A stretch of DNA of 64,000 nucleotides from Rugosimonospora sp036494675 (GCA_036494675.1 DASXOA010000078.1:3740-67739), one strand, 5' to 3'. Shown: positions 51,140 to 60,520, counted from the stretch's first letter. Notes: a model not told the origin generated them from the sequence alone. Program-made: numbers and translations.

Positions 51140-51238
51140 GCCCGGTGCGGACCCGGACGGCGGACGCTGTGACGCAGGTAGCCCCGCGCCGGCGGGCCGC
51201 GGGTGCGTGCCCGGGTTGTCCGGCCGCGCACCGACCCA

Positions 51239-51244
51239 TAGGGT
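51239..51244 (+). promoter_or_regulatory. -10 box of mscL, leaderless
   Basis: TAGGGT ends six bases before the mscL ATG at 51251. Confidence 0.5.
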
Positions 51245-51250
51245 GGGCCG

Positions 51251-51688
51251 ATGCTCAGGGGATTCAAAGACTTCATCATGCGCGGCAATGTCGTCGACCT
51301 GGCGGTCGGCATCGTCATCGGTGCCGCGTTCACCGGGCTGGTGACCCAGTTCACCGACTCCTTCCTCAAGCCTCTGATCCAGTTGGTCGGCGGCAGCACC
51401 ACGGGACACCAGGGTGCGCAGAAGACCATTGACGGCGCGAGGTTCGACTACGGCTCATTCATCAACGCCGCGATCACCTTCGTGCTCACCGCCGCCGTGC
51501 TGTACTTCCTCGTCGTGTTCCCGATGAACAAGCTGGCCGAGCGGCGCCGGCGTGGCCAGGAGCCCCCGCCCGCGGCGCCCTCCGAGGAGGTCCGGCTGCT
51601 GACCGACATCCGCGACGCCCTAGTCACCCAGCAGGGGCCGGGACGCCCCCGTACCCCCCTGGATCCGCCGGCTCGACCCTGGTCGTAA
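51251..51688 (+). CDS. mscL: large-conductance mechanosensitive channel
   Basis: Opens under membrane tension to release solutes on osmotic downshock. 145 residues: MLRGFKDFIMRGNVVDLAVG (amphipathic N-terminus and start of TM1), VGIVIGAAFTGLVTQFTDSF, a periplasmic loop, TM2 FINAAITFVLTAAVLYFLVV, then the charged cluster RRRRGQEPPP and the C-terminal helix EEVRLLTDIRDAL. Standard length and order. Confidence 0.95.
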   Translation: MLRGFKDFIMRGNVVDLAVGIVIGAAFTGLVTQFTDSFLKPLIQLVGGSTTGHQGAQKTIDGARFDYGSFINAAITFVLTAAVLYFLVVFPMNKLAERRRRGQEPPPAAPSEEVRLLTDIRDALVTQQGPGRPRTPLDPPARPWS

Positions 51689-51723
51689 CCCTGTCGATCG
51701 GTACCGTGACGCCCCGGCCGGGA

Positions 51724-51969
51724 TCAGTGATGGTGGTTCACGGCGCCGACCATGCACGCGAACACGACCACGACCAGCGCGACTCCGACCCCGATCCAGG
51801 CCATCGTGGTGCGGGTGGCGGCGCGCGCGTCCCGCTCGTACTGCTTGGCCATCGTCCTGGCCTTGCCACGGTCCGCCCAGCCGCGCCGGGCGACGGCGTA
51901 GGTGAATCCCACCGGCGCTCCGATGAGGAGGCCGAGGGACAGTCCGCCCATTGCCGTCACTGCCGACAC
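51724..51969 (-). CDS. small membrane protein with two helices
   Basis: 81 residues: a hydrophobic segment at about 7-27 (GGLSLGLLIGAPVGFTYAVA), a basic middle (RRGWADRGKARTMAKQYERD) and a second hydrophobic segment at about 55-76, ending in HHH. The start is a GTG at 51969, or the ATG six codons on. It converges on mscL. Family and function are not recognised. Confidence 0.55.
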   Translation of the reverse strand: MSAVTAMGGLSLGLLIGAPVGFTYAVARRGWADRGKARTMAKQYERDARAATRTTMAWIGVGVALVVVVFACMVGAVNHHH

Positions 51970-52123
51970 AGGACGGAAGTCTGGCCGCGGGCATCGATCA
52001 CGGACTGTCGCTCAGGCGACTCAAGCAGGGCATTCGAGCCGCTTGAGCCGGCACTGGGGCCACGAATACGACGGGGCATCGATAGTACGTACCAGCCGGG
52101 GTCGGCCGTGCGGCCCGGGGCGT
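51970..52123. other. short intergenic stretch
   Basis: No gene seen. CTCAAGC (52020-52026) and GCTTGAG (52041-52047) can pair around a 14-base loop. Confidence 0.4.
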
Positions 52124-52399
52124 TCACGCCCCGCAGCCGACCCCGCAGCCGAGCGTGACGATCACCGCACTGCCCGGCGCCACGTCGAGGTCCACCGTGC
52201 CGCGACGAACCCGGACTCGGCCGGCCCTGCCCGGGTCGAGGCGCCCGGCGCGGTCCACCGTCGCGTGCTGGACCGCGACCCCGTCCGCGCTGCCCAGCGC
52301 GGTGCCGGTGAGGTGGATGACCGACGCCGTCGCGTTCCGGCCGCCGACGTCGATGCTGACCGGCACCGCGGCGCCCGAGGTGTCGTCCTTCTCGATCAC
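52124..52399 (-). pseudogene. remnant of a glycoside-hydrolase C-terminal beta domain (GH79-like)
   Basis: The minus strand directly after the M36 peptidase stop encodes about 90 residues, VPVSIDVGGRNATASVIHLT, then a GV-type strand, VRRGTVDLDVAPGSAVIVTL and a Cys-rich end. This looks like the small C-terminal beta-sandwich that closes GH79/GH39-type glycosidases, where the protein normally ends after such a SAVIVTL strand. No catalytic barrel precedes it: the peptidase gene takes its place. A GTG at 52399 is in frame but lacks a ribosome binding site. I read it as a truncated gene. The family identity is tentative. Confidence 0.45.
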
Positions 52400-52409
52400 C
52401 GCGAAACGC

Positions 52410-55328
52410 TCAGCGGGCGAACGCCTGGAACTCCGCCACGCGGACCTGCGCCGCGAACGGGCTGCCCGCGGTGCAGTCGGTCGTCGCGGCCGGGTCGTTG
52501 TCCTGCTCACCGGCGTAGCGCGGACCGCCGGTGCACTGGCTCGCCAGCACCTCCAGGCGCAGGTGCGTCGCCCTGGTCGGCTTGATGGTGAAGGAGCGCA
52601 GGTTCAACTGCGGCGCGGTCGGCCGGAACGCCCCGGCCGGGAACGCGTCCGGTGCGCTGCGGTACACCTGGTGGTACGCGGCGTCCGTGGAGCAGTCCGA
52701 CACGGTCGCGTCGCAGGCGAGGACCGCGAACGAGCGCAGCGCGGAGAACCGGTTCTGGGTACCGGGATCCGCGTCGCCGGTGATCGCCGGGCGCAACAGC
52801 GCGCTGACGTTGACCCGCCGTACCAGTTGCGGCCCCTTGCCGGCCAGCGCCACGGTGACCTGCCTGCCCGCCACGCCGTCCAGCGACGCCCAGTCGGTCG
52901 CCTCGGTATCGTCCACGAGCTTGTCGAGGTTGACGCCGTCGCCCGAGACCGTCGCGCCGGACGCGCTCGACGCCAGGTTGCGGGACAGGTCCACCCTCAG
53001 GTCCTGCGCCGTGCCGTGGAACGACTGGTGCAACCGCTGCGTCCCGAATCCGGGAGCCGTGGCGGTCAGGTCGACGTCGGTCCCCGGCACGATCTGGAAC
53101 GTGTCCGGCAGCGGCGTCGCCGGGTCGGTGTCCGCCACGGGTACCGCGCGGGCCTCGTAGTCCCCCACGTACAGCCGTACCGGCGCATGGGCGGCGTCGC
53201 CCCTGGGCGACAGCGTGACCGTGACGTTCTTCGCGTCCGGAGAGGCGAAGCTCGGCGTCGGGTCCACATCGTCCGGGCCCGATGCCGCGTCGCGGCCCAT
53301 GCCGGAGGCCGCGAAGGCGTTCCAGATCAGGGCCTCGTCGGCGCCGTGGAAGCGGGCCAGGTCGGCGGCGAGCATGTTGTCCCGCATGTCGAGCATGCTG
53401 AACCGGCTGTCCGCCTCCAGCAGGAACGAGTCGAACATGAGCTGGATCCAGCGCCGGTTGCCGGGGCACGCGGTCACCGGAATCGTGCCCTGAGCGCACA
53501 GGCGCTGGGTGGCCGCGTTTCCGTCGCCGTACCGCCGGACGAACGCGTCGCGTACCCGCAGGTTCGTCGCCACCCAGATCTCGCCGTCGGCGTGCACCTC
53601 GGGACCGACCAGGTCGAAGCCCACGTCCGAGTAGTTCAGCGGGCTCCGGCTGCCGTCGTAGTCCCGGATGCCGGTGGTGGTGTTGCCGGTCACGTACGCG
53701 CCGACCACGAACGGGGTGGCGCCCGGTGCCCGCAGGCCGTTCTCGGCGAGGTACTCGACCGCGGTCAGGTCGCCCCAGGCCTCGCCCATCGCTCCGCCCT
53801 GGAACGAGGTGATGCCGGTGTCCGGGCCGGCGATCATCCGGTTGGTGATGGCGTGCGTGTACTCGTGCCCGATCACCGTCATGTCGTAGTCGCCGTCGAC
53901 GCACGGCGGGTACGCCGCACCCGCCTGCGGCTGCCACAGGAACATGTTGGTGGTCGGCGACAGGCCGTCGGCCGGCGTGCCCTGGTTGGCGTTGTTGCGG
54001 CTGCCGCTCAGCGCGGCCGACTGCGCCCGGCCCTGCTCGGCGTCGGCGCCCTTGCCGGCTCCGCTGAGGTTGACCGTCTGGAGGTTCCAGGTCGCCTCGG
54101 TGAAGCCCAGGTGGTACGCGAAGTCGTGCATGCTGTTGTGCATCGCGAACAGGTTCGTGACGGCCGCGTCGGCGTCGTTGCGCTGGGCCGAGGTGAACCC
54201 GGCCGGGTCGCACTTCGCGGCGTGCCACTGGTCGGTGAACGGGTACGTGTAGTCGCGGTCCGGGCTCGGCGTCGCGTTGACGGCCGAGCTTGCCCCGGCC
54301 CAGCGGACCACGTCGTTGGACGAGTTGCCGGTCGAGGTGCCGGTCGGCGCGCCGGTGGCCACGTCGACGTCCCACGCCTGGCCGCTGACCGGGTCGCGGA
54401 CGGTCTTCACGCAGCCCGGCTGCCAGTGCAGGCACCAGTGCACCCGCGGGTCCGTACCGGTGGGGACCACCGGTGGCGCGGTGGCCGGGAACACCGCCCA
54501 GGTCGGGTTGTCGGAGTCGAAGTCGACCAGGTCCTCGCGTACCAGTACCGCGCCGCTGCGCGCGTCGACATAGGTCGTGTACGCCGTGGGGTCCGTGGTG
54601 TCCTTGGAGATCAGGGTGACCATGTACGCCGCGCGGGGGCCGGAAAGCGGCGTGGGTACCGCCACCTCCCGGGCGTCCGGCGCCTCGATCTGGTCCTTCG
54701 TCAGACCGGCATCCGCCAGGGCCGCGCCGAGGGCGTCGGTGGCGGACAGCGTGGCCGGTGCCGGCGCGCTGGTGTTCCGGGACAGCGACGAGGTCACCCG
54801 GATCACCGTGCCGCCGGCGACCAGGATCGAGACCAACCCGTCGTGGCCGGCCGGCAGGTCGCCGAAGCGCTGGCGCAGCAGGACCACCGAGGCGTCGCCG
54901 ATCGGCTGGACGAGCAGCGTGTCCATCGTCGCGACGGTCGCCGCGTCGAAGCCGAACAGATCATGGTTCTGGCTCAGGTACTGGCGGGCGGCGGTGTCCG
55001 GATCGGCGGCCAGGCCGGTCGCCAGCGCCGGAGCCGGGCCGAGCGTCCGCGGGGTGCCCAGCGTGTTCCACGGCACCGCCCCCAGCCGGCTGGCCATCGC
55101 GCGCTGTGTCGCGTCGGGCGCCGCCGTACCGGCGCGGTTGTCCTTGTCCCGCGGCCCGTGACCCTCGCCGAGTGCCGGCGACGCCGTACCGGACGCCGGA
55201 CTCGCGGGGGGATCCGCATGGGCCGCCGGGGCGGCGGCGGTCAGGCCGGCCACCACCATCACGGCCGCGAGAAGATACCCGGCACCGGATCGGGATCTGC
55301 GCCTCATCATCCAGCCGCGCCTGTACAC
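52410..55328 (-). CDS. secreted M36 (fungalysin-like) metallopeptidase
   Basis: 972 residues. A signal peptide (basic MMRRRSRS then AGYLLAAVMVVAGLTAAAPA, cleavage near AHA-DP) directs export. An FTP propeptide domain (about 110-265) precedes the catalytic domain. The zinc motif VIGHEYTHAITNR (HEYTH at about 488-492) and MGEAWGD supply His, His and Glu ligands. After about residue 690 come beta-rich C-terminal domains ending in a discoidin/F5-F8-like part (WASLDG, LRLEVLASQC). GTG 55328 is preferred since AAGGAGG lies eight bases upstream. The GTG at 55337 lies inside that ribosome binding site. Confidence 0.92.
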   Translation of the reverse strand: MYRRGWMMRRRSRSGAGYLLAAVMVVAGLTAAAPAAHADPPASPASGTASPALGEGHGPRDKDNRAGTAAPDATQRAMASRLGAVPWNTLGTPRTLGPAPALATGLAADPDTAARQYLSQNHDLFGFDAATVATMDTLLVQPIGDASVVLLRQRFGDLPAGHDGLVSILVAGGTVIRVTSSLSRNTSAPAPATLSATDALGAALADAGLTKDQIEAPDAREVAVPTPLSGPRAAYMVTLISKDTTDPTAYTTYVDARSGAVLVREDLVDFDSDNPTWAVFPATAPPVVPTGTDPRVHWCLHWQPGCVKTVRDPVSGQAWDVDVATGAPTGTSTGNSSNDVVRWAGASSAVNATPSPDRDYTYPFTDQWHAAKCDPAGFTSAQRNDADAAVTNLFAMHNSMHDFAYHLGFTEATWNLQTVNLSGAGKGADAEQGRAQSAALSGSRNNANQGTPADGLSPTTNMFLWQPQAGAAYPPCVDGDYDMTVIGHEYTHAITNRMIAGPDTGITSFQGGAMGEAWGDLTAVEYLAENGLRAPGATPFVVGAYVTGNTTTGIRDYDGSRSPLNYSDVGFDLVGPEVHADGEIWVATNLRVRDAFVRRYGDGNAATQRLCAQGTIPVTACPGNRRWIQLMFDSFLLEADSRFSMLDMRDNMLAADLARFHGADEALIWNAFAASGMGRDAASGPDDVDPTPSFASPDAKNVTVTLSPRGDAAHAPVRLYVGDYEARAVPVADTDPATPLPDTFQIVPGTDVDLTATAPGFGTQRLHQSFHGTAQDLRVDLSRNLASSASGATVSGDGVNLDKLVDDTEATDWASLDGVAGRQVTVALAGKGPQLVRRVNVSALLRPAITGDADPGTQNRFSALRSFAVLACDATVSDCSTDAAYHQVYRSAPDAFPAGAFRPTAPQLNLRSFTIKPTRATHLRLEVLASQCTGGPRYAGEQDNDPAATTDCTAGSPFAAQVRVAEFQAFAR

Positions 55329-55337
55329 GCAAGCCAC

Positions 55338-55754
55338 CTCCTTGGGGCATCAACCCACTGATCGAGCGGATCGAACGGGTAACCGCGCCGGTGTGCCGGC
55401 GCAGTGGGACGAGGTTCGACACGGATGAGCCCGGCCGGGAGGCCGCATTCAATAGATCAATCTGAATACTCAGGTTCGTGAGTCCGTGGATAACAGATCG
55501 GGGCCGCCCGGCGCAAGAAGGAACGGGCCCAACAGCGCAATCGGTCCGACCGACCTCCAGTGTTCGTCAAGAAACGTCCGCACATCCTTGCCGGCCATCC
55601 GGTTCTCCCTACGGTTATGGCCACGCGATCCACGGCCTGTCGTGCCCTGGCCGCCGGCGCTGCGGCCACCGCACCGCGCCACCAGGCGAGGCCGGGGCGC
55701 GCGGGCCGGGTCGTGGGCCAGTTGGTGATGACTCAACGAACGGTGGGATGAACC
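55338..55754. other. 417-base region between divergent genes
   Basis: Contains promoters for the peptidase and the ABC importer. The part around 55450-55490 is A+T-richer (TTCAATAGATCAATCTGAAT). A small hairpin GCGCCGG/CCGGCGC lies near 55386-55402. One small open frame with a ribosome binding site is listed separately. Confidence 0.5.
55470..55598 (-). CDS. candidate 42-residue small protein
   Basis: ATG at 55598 preceded by AGGGAG at six bases. The product starts MAGKDVRTFLDEHWRSVGPI and ends GGPDLLSTDSRT, with a short hydrophobic middle (IALLGPFLLAPG). Codon third positions are less G+C-biased than in neighbouring genes. No family is recognised. It could be a small regulatory peptide or a chance frame. 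Confidence 0.3.
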   Translation of the reverse strand: MAGKDVRTFLDEHWRSVGPIALLGPFLLAPGGPDLLSTDSRT

Positions 55755-56990
55755 GTGAAGACACGATTGATGCGCAGCGCGGCCGTGGCGTCAGTGTTGA
55801 TGTTGGTCGCAGCCGGCTGCGGCTCGAAGGGCGAGGCGACGAACTCCGCGGGCAAGACCGGCACCCTGACCGTCGGCGCCTCCCTGTCGCTGACCGGGTC
55901 GCTGGCGCGTGAGGGGACGCTGACCAAGGAGGGCTACGAGGTCTGCCAGGACGTGGTGAACTCCAAGGGCGGGGTCAGCGTCGGCGGGAAGAAACTGACG
56001 CTGCAGATCCAGTACCAGGACGACACGTCCGCGCCCGACACCGCCGGGCAACTGGTGGACCAGTTCAACGACAAGGGGGTACGGCTGATCCTCGGGCCGT
56101 ACGGGTCGGCGACCACGGCGTCGACCGCGGCGGTGGTGGAGCGCAACGGGCAGGTCATGGTGGACAGCTCCGGCGCCGACGACAGCATCTTCACCAAGGG
56201 CTACAAGCGCACGTTCGCGGTCCTCGCGCCGGCGACCGAGTACGCGGCGAGCATGGTCCAGGCGATCTACGACCTGGCCAACCCCCGGCCCAGGACGCTG
56301 GCGTTCGTCTCCGCCGACGACGGCTTCTCCAAGACCGCCACCCAGGGCGGCGTCGACAAGGCCAAGCAGCTCGGCTTCACGGTGGTCGACACCGAGTACG
56401 TGCCCAACGGCACCTCGGACGTCTCCGCCGCCCTGACCAAGCTGAAGGGAAAGAACCCGGACGTCATCCTGGGCTCGGCGCACCTGGCCGAGGGCGTGGC
56501 CATCGTCAAGCAGAGCAAGGAACTGGGTGTCACGCCGCCCGGCGGGTTCGCCGAGACCGTGGCGCCACCGACCCCGGACTTCGTGCAGACGCTGGGACCG
56601 GCCGCCAACGGGGTGCTCGGGTCGACCCAGTGGACGGTGAAGACCAAGGGTTCGGACAGCTGGTTCGGTAGCGCGCCCGACTACGCCGCCACGTTCAAGG
56701 CGAAGTTCAGCGGCCGGGACCCCGAGTACCACGGCGCCGAGGCCACCGCCGCATGCCTGGTACTGGTACTGGGGGTGCAGAAGGCCGGCTCGACGGATCC
56801 GGACAAGGTGCGCGACGCGATCGCCGGGCTGGACGAGCAGAGCTTCTTCGGGCCGCTGAAGTTCAGCCCGAACGGCGAGAACCTCACCAAGGCCATGGCG
56901 GTCATCCAGATCCAGAACGGCAAGCCGGTCACGGTGTGGCCGAAGGACTCCTCCGAGGCCGCGATGACGTGGCCCGGGACGGCGTCATGA
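55755..56990 (+). CDS. ABC transporter substrate-binding lipoprotein, branched-chain amino-acid (LivJ/K) type
   Basis: 411 residues with a lipoprotein signal (SVLMLVAAGCGS, lipid Cys22) and a two-lobed type I periplasmic-binding fold: TVGASLSLTGSLAREGTLTK, LILGPYGSATTASTAAVVER and RTFAVLAPATEYAASMVQAI. It delivers a small ligand, by family branched-chain amino acids, amides or urea, to the permeases encoded next. A GTG start at 55755. The next gene overlaps by four bases (ATGA). The ligand is not determined. Confidence 0.92.
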   Translation: MKTRLMRSAAVASVLMLVAAGCGSKGEATNSAGKTGTLTVGASLSLTGSLAREGTLTKEGYEVCQDVVNSKGGVSVGGKKLTLQIQYQDDTSAPDTAGQLVDQFNDKGVRLILGPYGSATTASTAAVVERNGQVMVDSSGADDSIFTKGYKRTFAVLAPATEYAASMVQAIYDLANPRPRTLAFVSADDGFSKTATQGGVDKAKQLGFTVVDTEYVPNGTSDVSAALTKLKGKNPDVILGSAHLAEGVAIVKQSKELGVTPPGGFAETVAPPTPDFVQTLGPAANGVLGSTQWTVKTKGSDSWFGSAPDYAATFKAKFSGRDPEYHGAEATAACLVLVLGVQKAGSTDPDKVRDAIAGLDEQSFFGPLKFSPNGENLTKAMAVIQIQNGKPVTVWPKDSSEAAMTWPGTAS

Positions 56991-57874
56991 GCCAATTCCT
57001 CCAGGCGACCCTGTACGGGTTGCTCCAGGGCGGGGTCTTCGCCCTGGTGGCGGTGGGCTTCTCGCTCGTCTGGGGGGTGATGAACGTGGTCAACCTGGCG
57101 CACGGCGCGTTCGTGGTGGCCGGCGCCTACGTGGCCTTCGAGCTGCACTCCTGGATCGGAATCGACCCGTTCCTGGCCGTACCGGTGGTGGCGGCGGTGC
57201 TGTTCGCCATCGGATACCTGGTGCAGCGGTACCTGGTCAACCTGGTGATCAACGCGCCGGTCTTCATCACGCTCCTGCTCACGTTCGGACTCCAACTGGT
57301 CATCGTCAACGGAATGATCATGCTGTTCACCGCGAACTACCGCTCGATCCCCACCGCGTACGCCACCACATCGCTCGCCCTGCCGGGCGACGTCCGGCTG
57401 CCAGTGGGCCGGCTGATGGCCGCGCTGCTGGCGGTCGGGCTCACCCTGGCCCTCGGGTACCTGATGCGCCACACCCGGGTGGGGCTGGCCATCCTGGCCA
57501 CCGGGATGGACCGGGGCGCCGCGCGGCTGATGGGCATCAAGGCCGCGCACGTCTACGCGCTGACGTTCGGCCTGGCCGTCGCGATGGCCGGCGTCGCGGG
57601 CGCCGCGGTGGGAGCGATCGGCACGTTCTCCCCCGCCGACGCGGGGCGGTTCACGGTGTTCAGCTTCGTCGCCGCGGTACTCGGCGGGCTCGGCACGATG
57701 TCGGGTGCCCTGTACGGGGGTCTGCTGCTCGGCCTGGCCGAGGCGTGGGGCGGGCAACTGCTGCCCGGGACGCTGGTCAACGCCGTGGCATTCGCCGTAC
57801 TCGTGGTGGTGCTCGCGGTACGGCCGCAGGGGCTGGCCGGACGCTCCTTCTACGCGGCCAGGGTCGAGGTGTGA
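56987..57874 (+). CDS. livH: branched-chain amino-acid type ABC permease LivH
   Basis: 295 residues, about eight helices. VGFSLVWGVMNVVNLAHGAF and VLGGLGTMSGALYGGLLLGL are the characteristic LivH segments. The ATG overlaps the binding-protein stop and its own stop overlaps livM (GTGA). Forms the membrane channel with LivM. Confidence 0.93.
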   Translation: MSQFLQATLYGLLQGGVFALVAVGFSLVWGVMNVVNLAHGAFVVAGAYVAFELHSWIGIDPFLAVPVVAAVLFAIGYLVQRYLVNLVINAPVFITLLLTFGLQLVIVNGMIMLFTANYRSIPTAYATTSLALPGDVRLPVGRLMAALLAVGLTLALGYLMRHTRVGLAILATGMDRGAARLMGIKAAHVYALTFGLAVAMAGVAGAAVGAIGTFSPADAGRFTVFSFVAAVLGGLGTMSGALYGGLLLGLAEAWGGQLLPGTLVNAVAFAVLVVVLAVRPQGLAGRSFYAARVEV

Positions 57875-58941
57875 CCGGGGTGCCCGCAGCGGACACGGCC
57901 GCGCCGGCCACGGGATCGCCGGCGCGGCCGGCCGGGCCGTCACCGGGGCTGCTGCCGCCCCGGTGGCGGCGGGTGGCGCCGTGGCTGCTCCTGATCGCCG
58001 GGGTGCTCGCCGGATTCGGCCTGCAGACGCAGCTGTACACCGGGCAGGAACGCACCGCCAGCACCATCCTGATGTTCGTGTCGCTGGCCGTGGCCTGGAA
58101 CCTCATCGGCGGCTACGCCGGGTACGCGTGCTTCGGCCAGGTCGGATTCTTCGGCCTCGGCGGGTACAGCACGGCGGTGCTGATGACGCACGTGCACCTG
58201 TCGTTCTGGCTGGCGCTGCCGGCCTCGGCGCTGCTGGTCGGCGCGTTCGCGGCGCTGATCGGCGCACCGCTGCTGCGGCTGCGCGGCCACTACTTCGCCG
58301 TGGCGATGCTCGGGGTTGCCGAGGGGCTGCGGGAGGTCGTCACGAACGTACCGGGGCTGACCGGGGGCGGCGCCGGCATCACCGTACCCACGGTCGACGC
58401 CGGTGCGCCCACCCGCTGGTTGGGCAACGACGGCTTCTACATCCTGTTCCTGGTACTGGCCGGGATCCTGGTCGGCGTCGGGCTGCTGGTGTCCACCTCC
58501 CGGGCCGGGTACGCCCTGCGCGCGATCAACCAGGACGAGGACGCCGCGGCGGCGATGGGCATCAACACCACCGTGGTCAAGACGATGACACTGGCCGTTT
58601 CCGCCGCGTTGACGGGGGCGGTCGGCGCGGCCTATGCCTTCCAGCAGGTCACCATCTACCCGGAGCGGCTGTTCGACGTGGACATCACGGTGCTGATGGT
58701 GGTCATGGTGGTGCTGGGCGGCGCCGGTACCGTCATCGGTCCGGTCATCGGCGCGGTCGCCGTCGCCTTCGCCTCCGAGTGGCTGCGGCAGAACTACCCG
58801 ATGGTGCACACCTTCCTGCTCGGCGGGCTCATCATCGCGGCGGTCATCCTGCTGCCGCAGGGCTTCACCACCTACGTGCACGACGCGGTACGCACCCGCC
58901 GGTTCTCGCCGCTGGCCAACCTCCGGAGGTACCGGCTGTGA
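57871..58941 (+). CDS. livM: branched-chain amino-acid type ABC permease LivM
   Basis: 356 residues. A Pro/Ala-rich cytoplasmic N-terminus (1-35) is followed by about ten helices, with AWNLIGGYAGYACFGQVGFF, GLGGYSTAVLM and VVLGGAGTVIGPVIGAVAVA as in LivM. The GTG start overlaps the livH stop. It partners LivH. Confidence 0.93.
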   Translation: MTGVPAADTAAPATGSPARPAGPSPGLLPPRWRRVAPWLLLIAGVLAGFGLQTQLYTGQERTASTILMFVSLAVAWNLIGGYAGYACFGQVGFFGLGGYSTAVLMTHVHLSFWLALPASALLVGAFAALIGAPLLRLRGHYFAVAMLGVAEGLREVVTNVPGLTGGGAGITVPTVDAGAPTRWLGNDGFYILFLVLAGILVGVGLLVSTSRAGYALRAINQDEDAAAAMGINTTVVKTMTLAVSAALTGAVGAAYAFQQVTIYPERLFDVDITVLMVVMVVLGGAGTVIGPVIGAVAVAFASEWLRQNYPMVHTFLLGGLIIAAVILLPQGFTTYVHDAVRTRRFSPLANLRRYRL

Positions 58942-59768
58942 CCGCGCCCGTCCTCCAGGCCCGCGGGCTGTCCCGGCGCTTCGGCGGCCTGCACGCCACC
59001 CACGCGGTCGACCTCGACCTGTACTCCGGACAGATCCTCGGCGTCATCGGCCCCAACGGCGCCGGCAAGTCCACCCTCATCAACCTGCTGACCGGGCACC
59101 TGCGGCCGCACGCCGGCACGGTGCTGCTCGACGGGCGGGACGTGACCGGTGCCCGGCCGTGGCACATCGCCCAGGCCGGGGTGGCCCGCACGTTCCAGAT
59201 CGTCAAACCGTTCCGGGGCATGACAGTGGCCGACAACGTGGTCGTCGCCGGGCTCTACGGCGCGCGGTCCCCGGGTGCGCCGGAGTCCGGGACTCTGCAT
59301 CTCGGGGCGCTGCGGCTCGGCGCCGGCCGGCGCGGCCTGGCCGCCGTGCGCCGCGACGCGCTGGAGACCCTGGAACGGGTGGGACTGGCCGGCAAGGCGC
59401 ACCTCGCCCCCGCCGAACTGTCGGTGGCCGACGCGCGACGGCTGGAGCTTGCCAAGGCGCTCGGCCTGCGTCCCCGGGTGCTGTTGCTGGACGAGGTCCT
59501 CGCCGGGCTGCGCCCCGGCGAGATCTCCCCGGCGCTGGAGCTGATCGACTCACTGCGCCGCGACGGCCTGGCGCTGCTCATGGTCGAGCACGTCATGAGT
59601 GCCATCTCCGCGGTCTGCGACCGGGTTCTCGTCCTGCACCAGGGCGAGGTGCTGACCACGGGCGAGCCCGCCGCGGTGCTGTCCGACGAACGGGTCATCG
59701 CCGTGTACCTCGGCACCCGGTTCGCCAAGCGGTCGAGCACCGCCGAATCCGAGGGGGAGCCGACGTGA
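58938..59768 (+). CDS. livG: ABC ATPase LivG with an atypical signature motif
   Basis: 276 residues. Walker A IGPNGAGKST is intact. The signature reads AELSVADARRLELAKAL where LivG proteins usually have LSYGQQRRLEIARAL, so the Gly-Gln of LSGGQ is replaced by Ala-Asp. Walker B is LLLDEVLAGLRPGE with Val in place of the usual Pro. VEHVMSAISAVCDRV holds the switch His. It may be partly inactive with LivF providing the working site, which is inference. A GTG start overlaps livM. Confidence 0.92.
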   Translation: MTAPVLQARGLSRRFGGLHATHAVDLDLYSGQILGVIGPNGAGKSTLINLLTGHLRPHAGTVLLDGRDVTGARPWHIAQAGVARTFQIVKPFRGMTVADNVVVAGLYGARSPGAPESGTLHLGALRLGAGRRGLAAVRRDALETLERVGLAGKAHLAPAELSVADARRLELAKALGLRPRVLLLDEVLAGLRPGEISPALELIDSLRRDGLALLMVEHVMSAISAVCDRVLVLHQGEVLTTGEPAAVLSDERVIAVYLGTRFAKRSSTAESEGEPT

Positions 59769-60520
59769 TCCACCGGAAGCGGCCGCCTGACCGCGACGCC
59801 TCGTCCCTCGGCGCCGCTGGCGACCGTAGAACCTTCACCCTCGACGGCATCAGCGCGGGCTACGGCCGGGTCCTGGTGCTGCACGGCGTCACCGTCACCG
59901 TGGCGCACGGCGAGATCGTGGCGCTGGTCGGTCCCAACGGCGCCGGCAAGTCGACGCTGCTGCGCGTGGCCTCGGGCATGGTACGGGCGAGCCAGGGCAG
60001 CGTACGCATCGACGACCGCAGCCTCGACGGTGCCTCGATCGAGCAGATCGCCCGGGCCGGGGTGGCACACGTACCCGAGGGGCGGCGCCTGTTCCCCGGC
60101 CTGACCGTACGGGACAACCTGCGGCTGGGCGGATGGCAGAACCGCAACCGCGACCTGGAACCGGTACTGGCCCTGTTCCCCCGGCTGGCCGACCGCCTCC
60201 GCCAGGTCGCCGGCTCCCTGTCCGGTGGCGAGCAGCAGATGTGCGCGATCGCGAGGGCACTGATGAGCCAGCCGCGGTTCCTGCTCATCGATGAGCTCTC
60301 TCTCGGCCTGGCGCCGGTACTCGTCGACGAGATCATGGCGCGCCTGCGCACCATCGCCGCCACGGGCACCGGGATCCTGCTGGTCGAGCAGGACGCCGGT
60401 GCCGCCCTGGAGCTGGCGGCCCGCGGGTACGTGCTGGAGAACGGCGCGATCGCGCTGGAGGGTCCGGCCGCCGAACTGGTCGGCAACGCCCGGGTGCGCG
60501 CCGCCTACCTCGGCATCTGA
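59765..60520 (+). CDS. livF: ABC ATPase LivF
   Basis: 251 residues: Walker A VGPNGAGKST, PEGRRLFPGLTVRDNL, canonical signature LSGGEQQMCAIARAL, Walker B FLLIDELSLGLAPV and VEQDAGAALELAARGYVL, all standard LivF. The first 25 residues are a polar extension. A GTG start overlaps the livG stop. It is the last gene of the importer operon. Confidence 0.94.
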   Translation: MIHRKRPPDRDASSLGAAGDRRTFTLDGISAGYGRVLVLHGVTVTVAHGEIVALVGPNGAGKSTLLRVASGMVRASQGSVRIDDRSLDGASIEQIARAGVAHVPEGRRLFPGLTVRDNLRLGGWQNRNRDLEPVLALFPRLADRLRQVAGSLSGGEQQMCAIARALMSQPRFLLIDELSLGLAPVLVDEIMARLRTIAATGTGILLVEQDAGAALELAARGYVLENGAIALEGPAAELVGNARVRAAYLGI

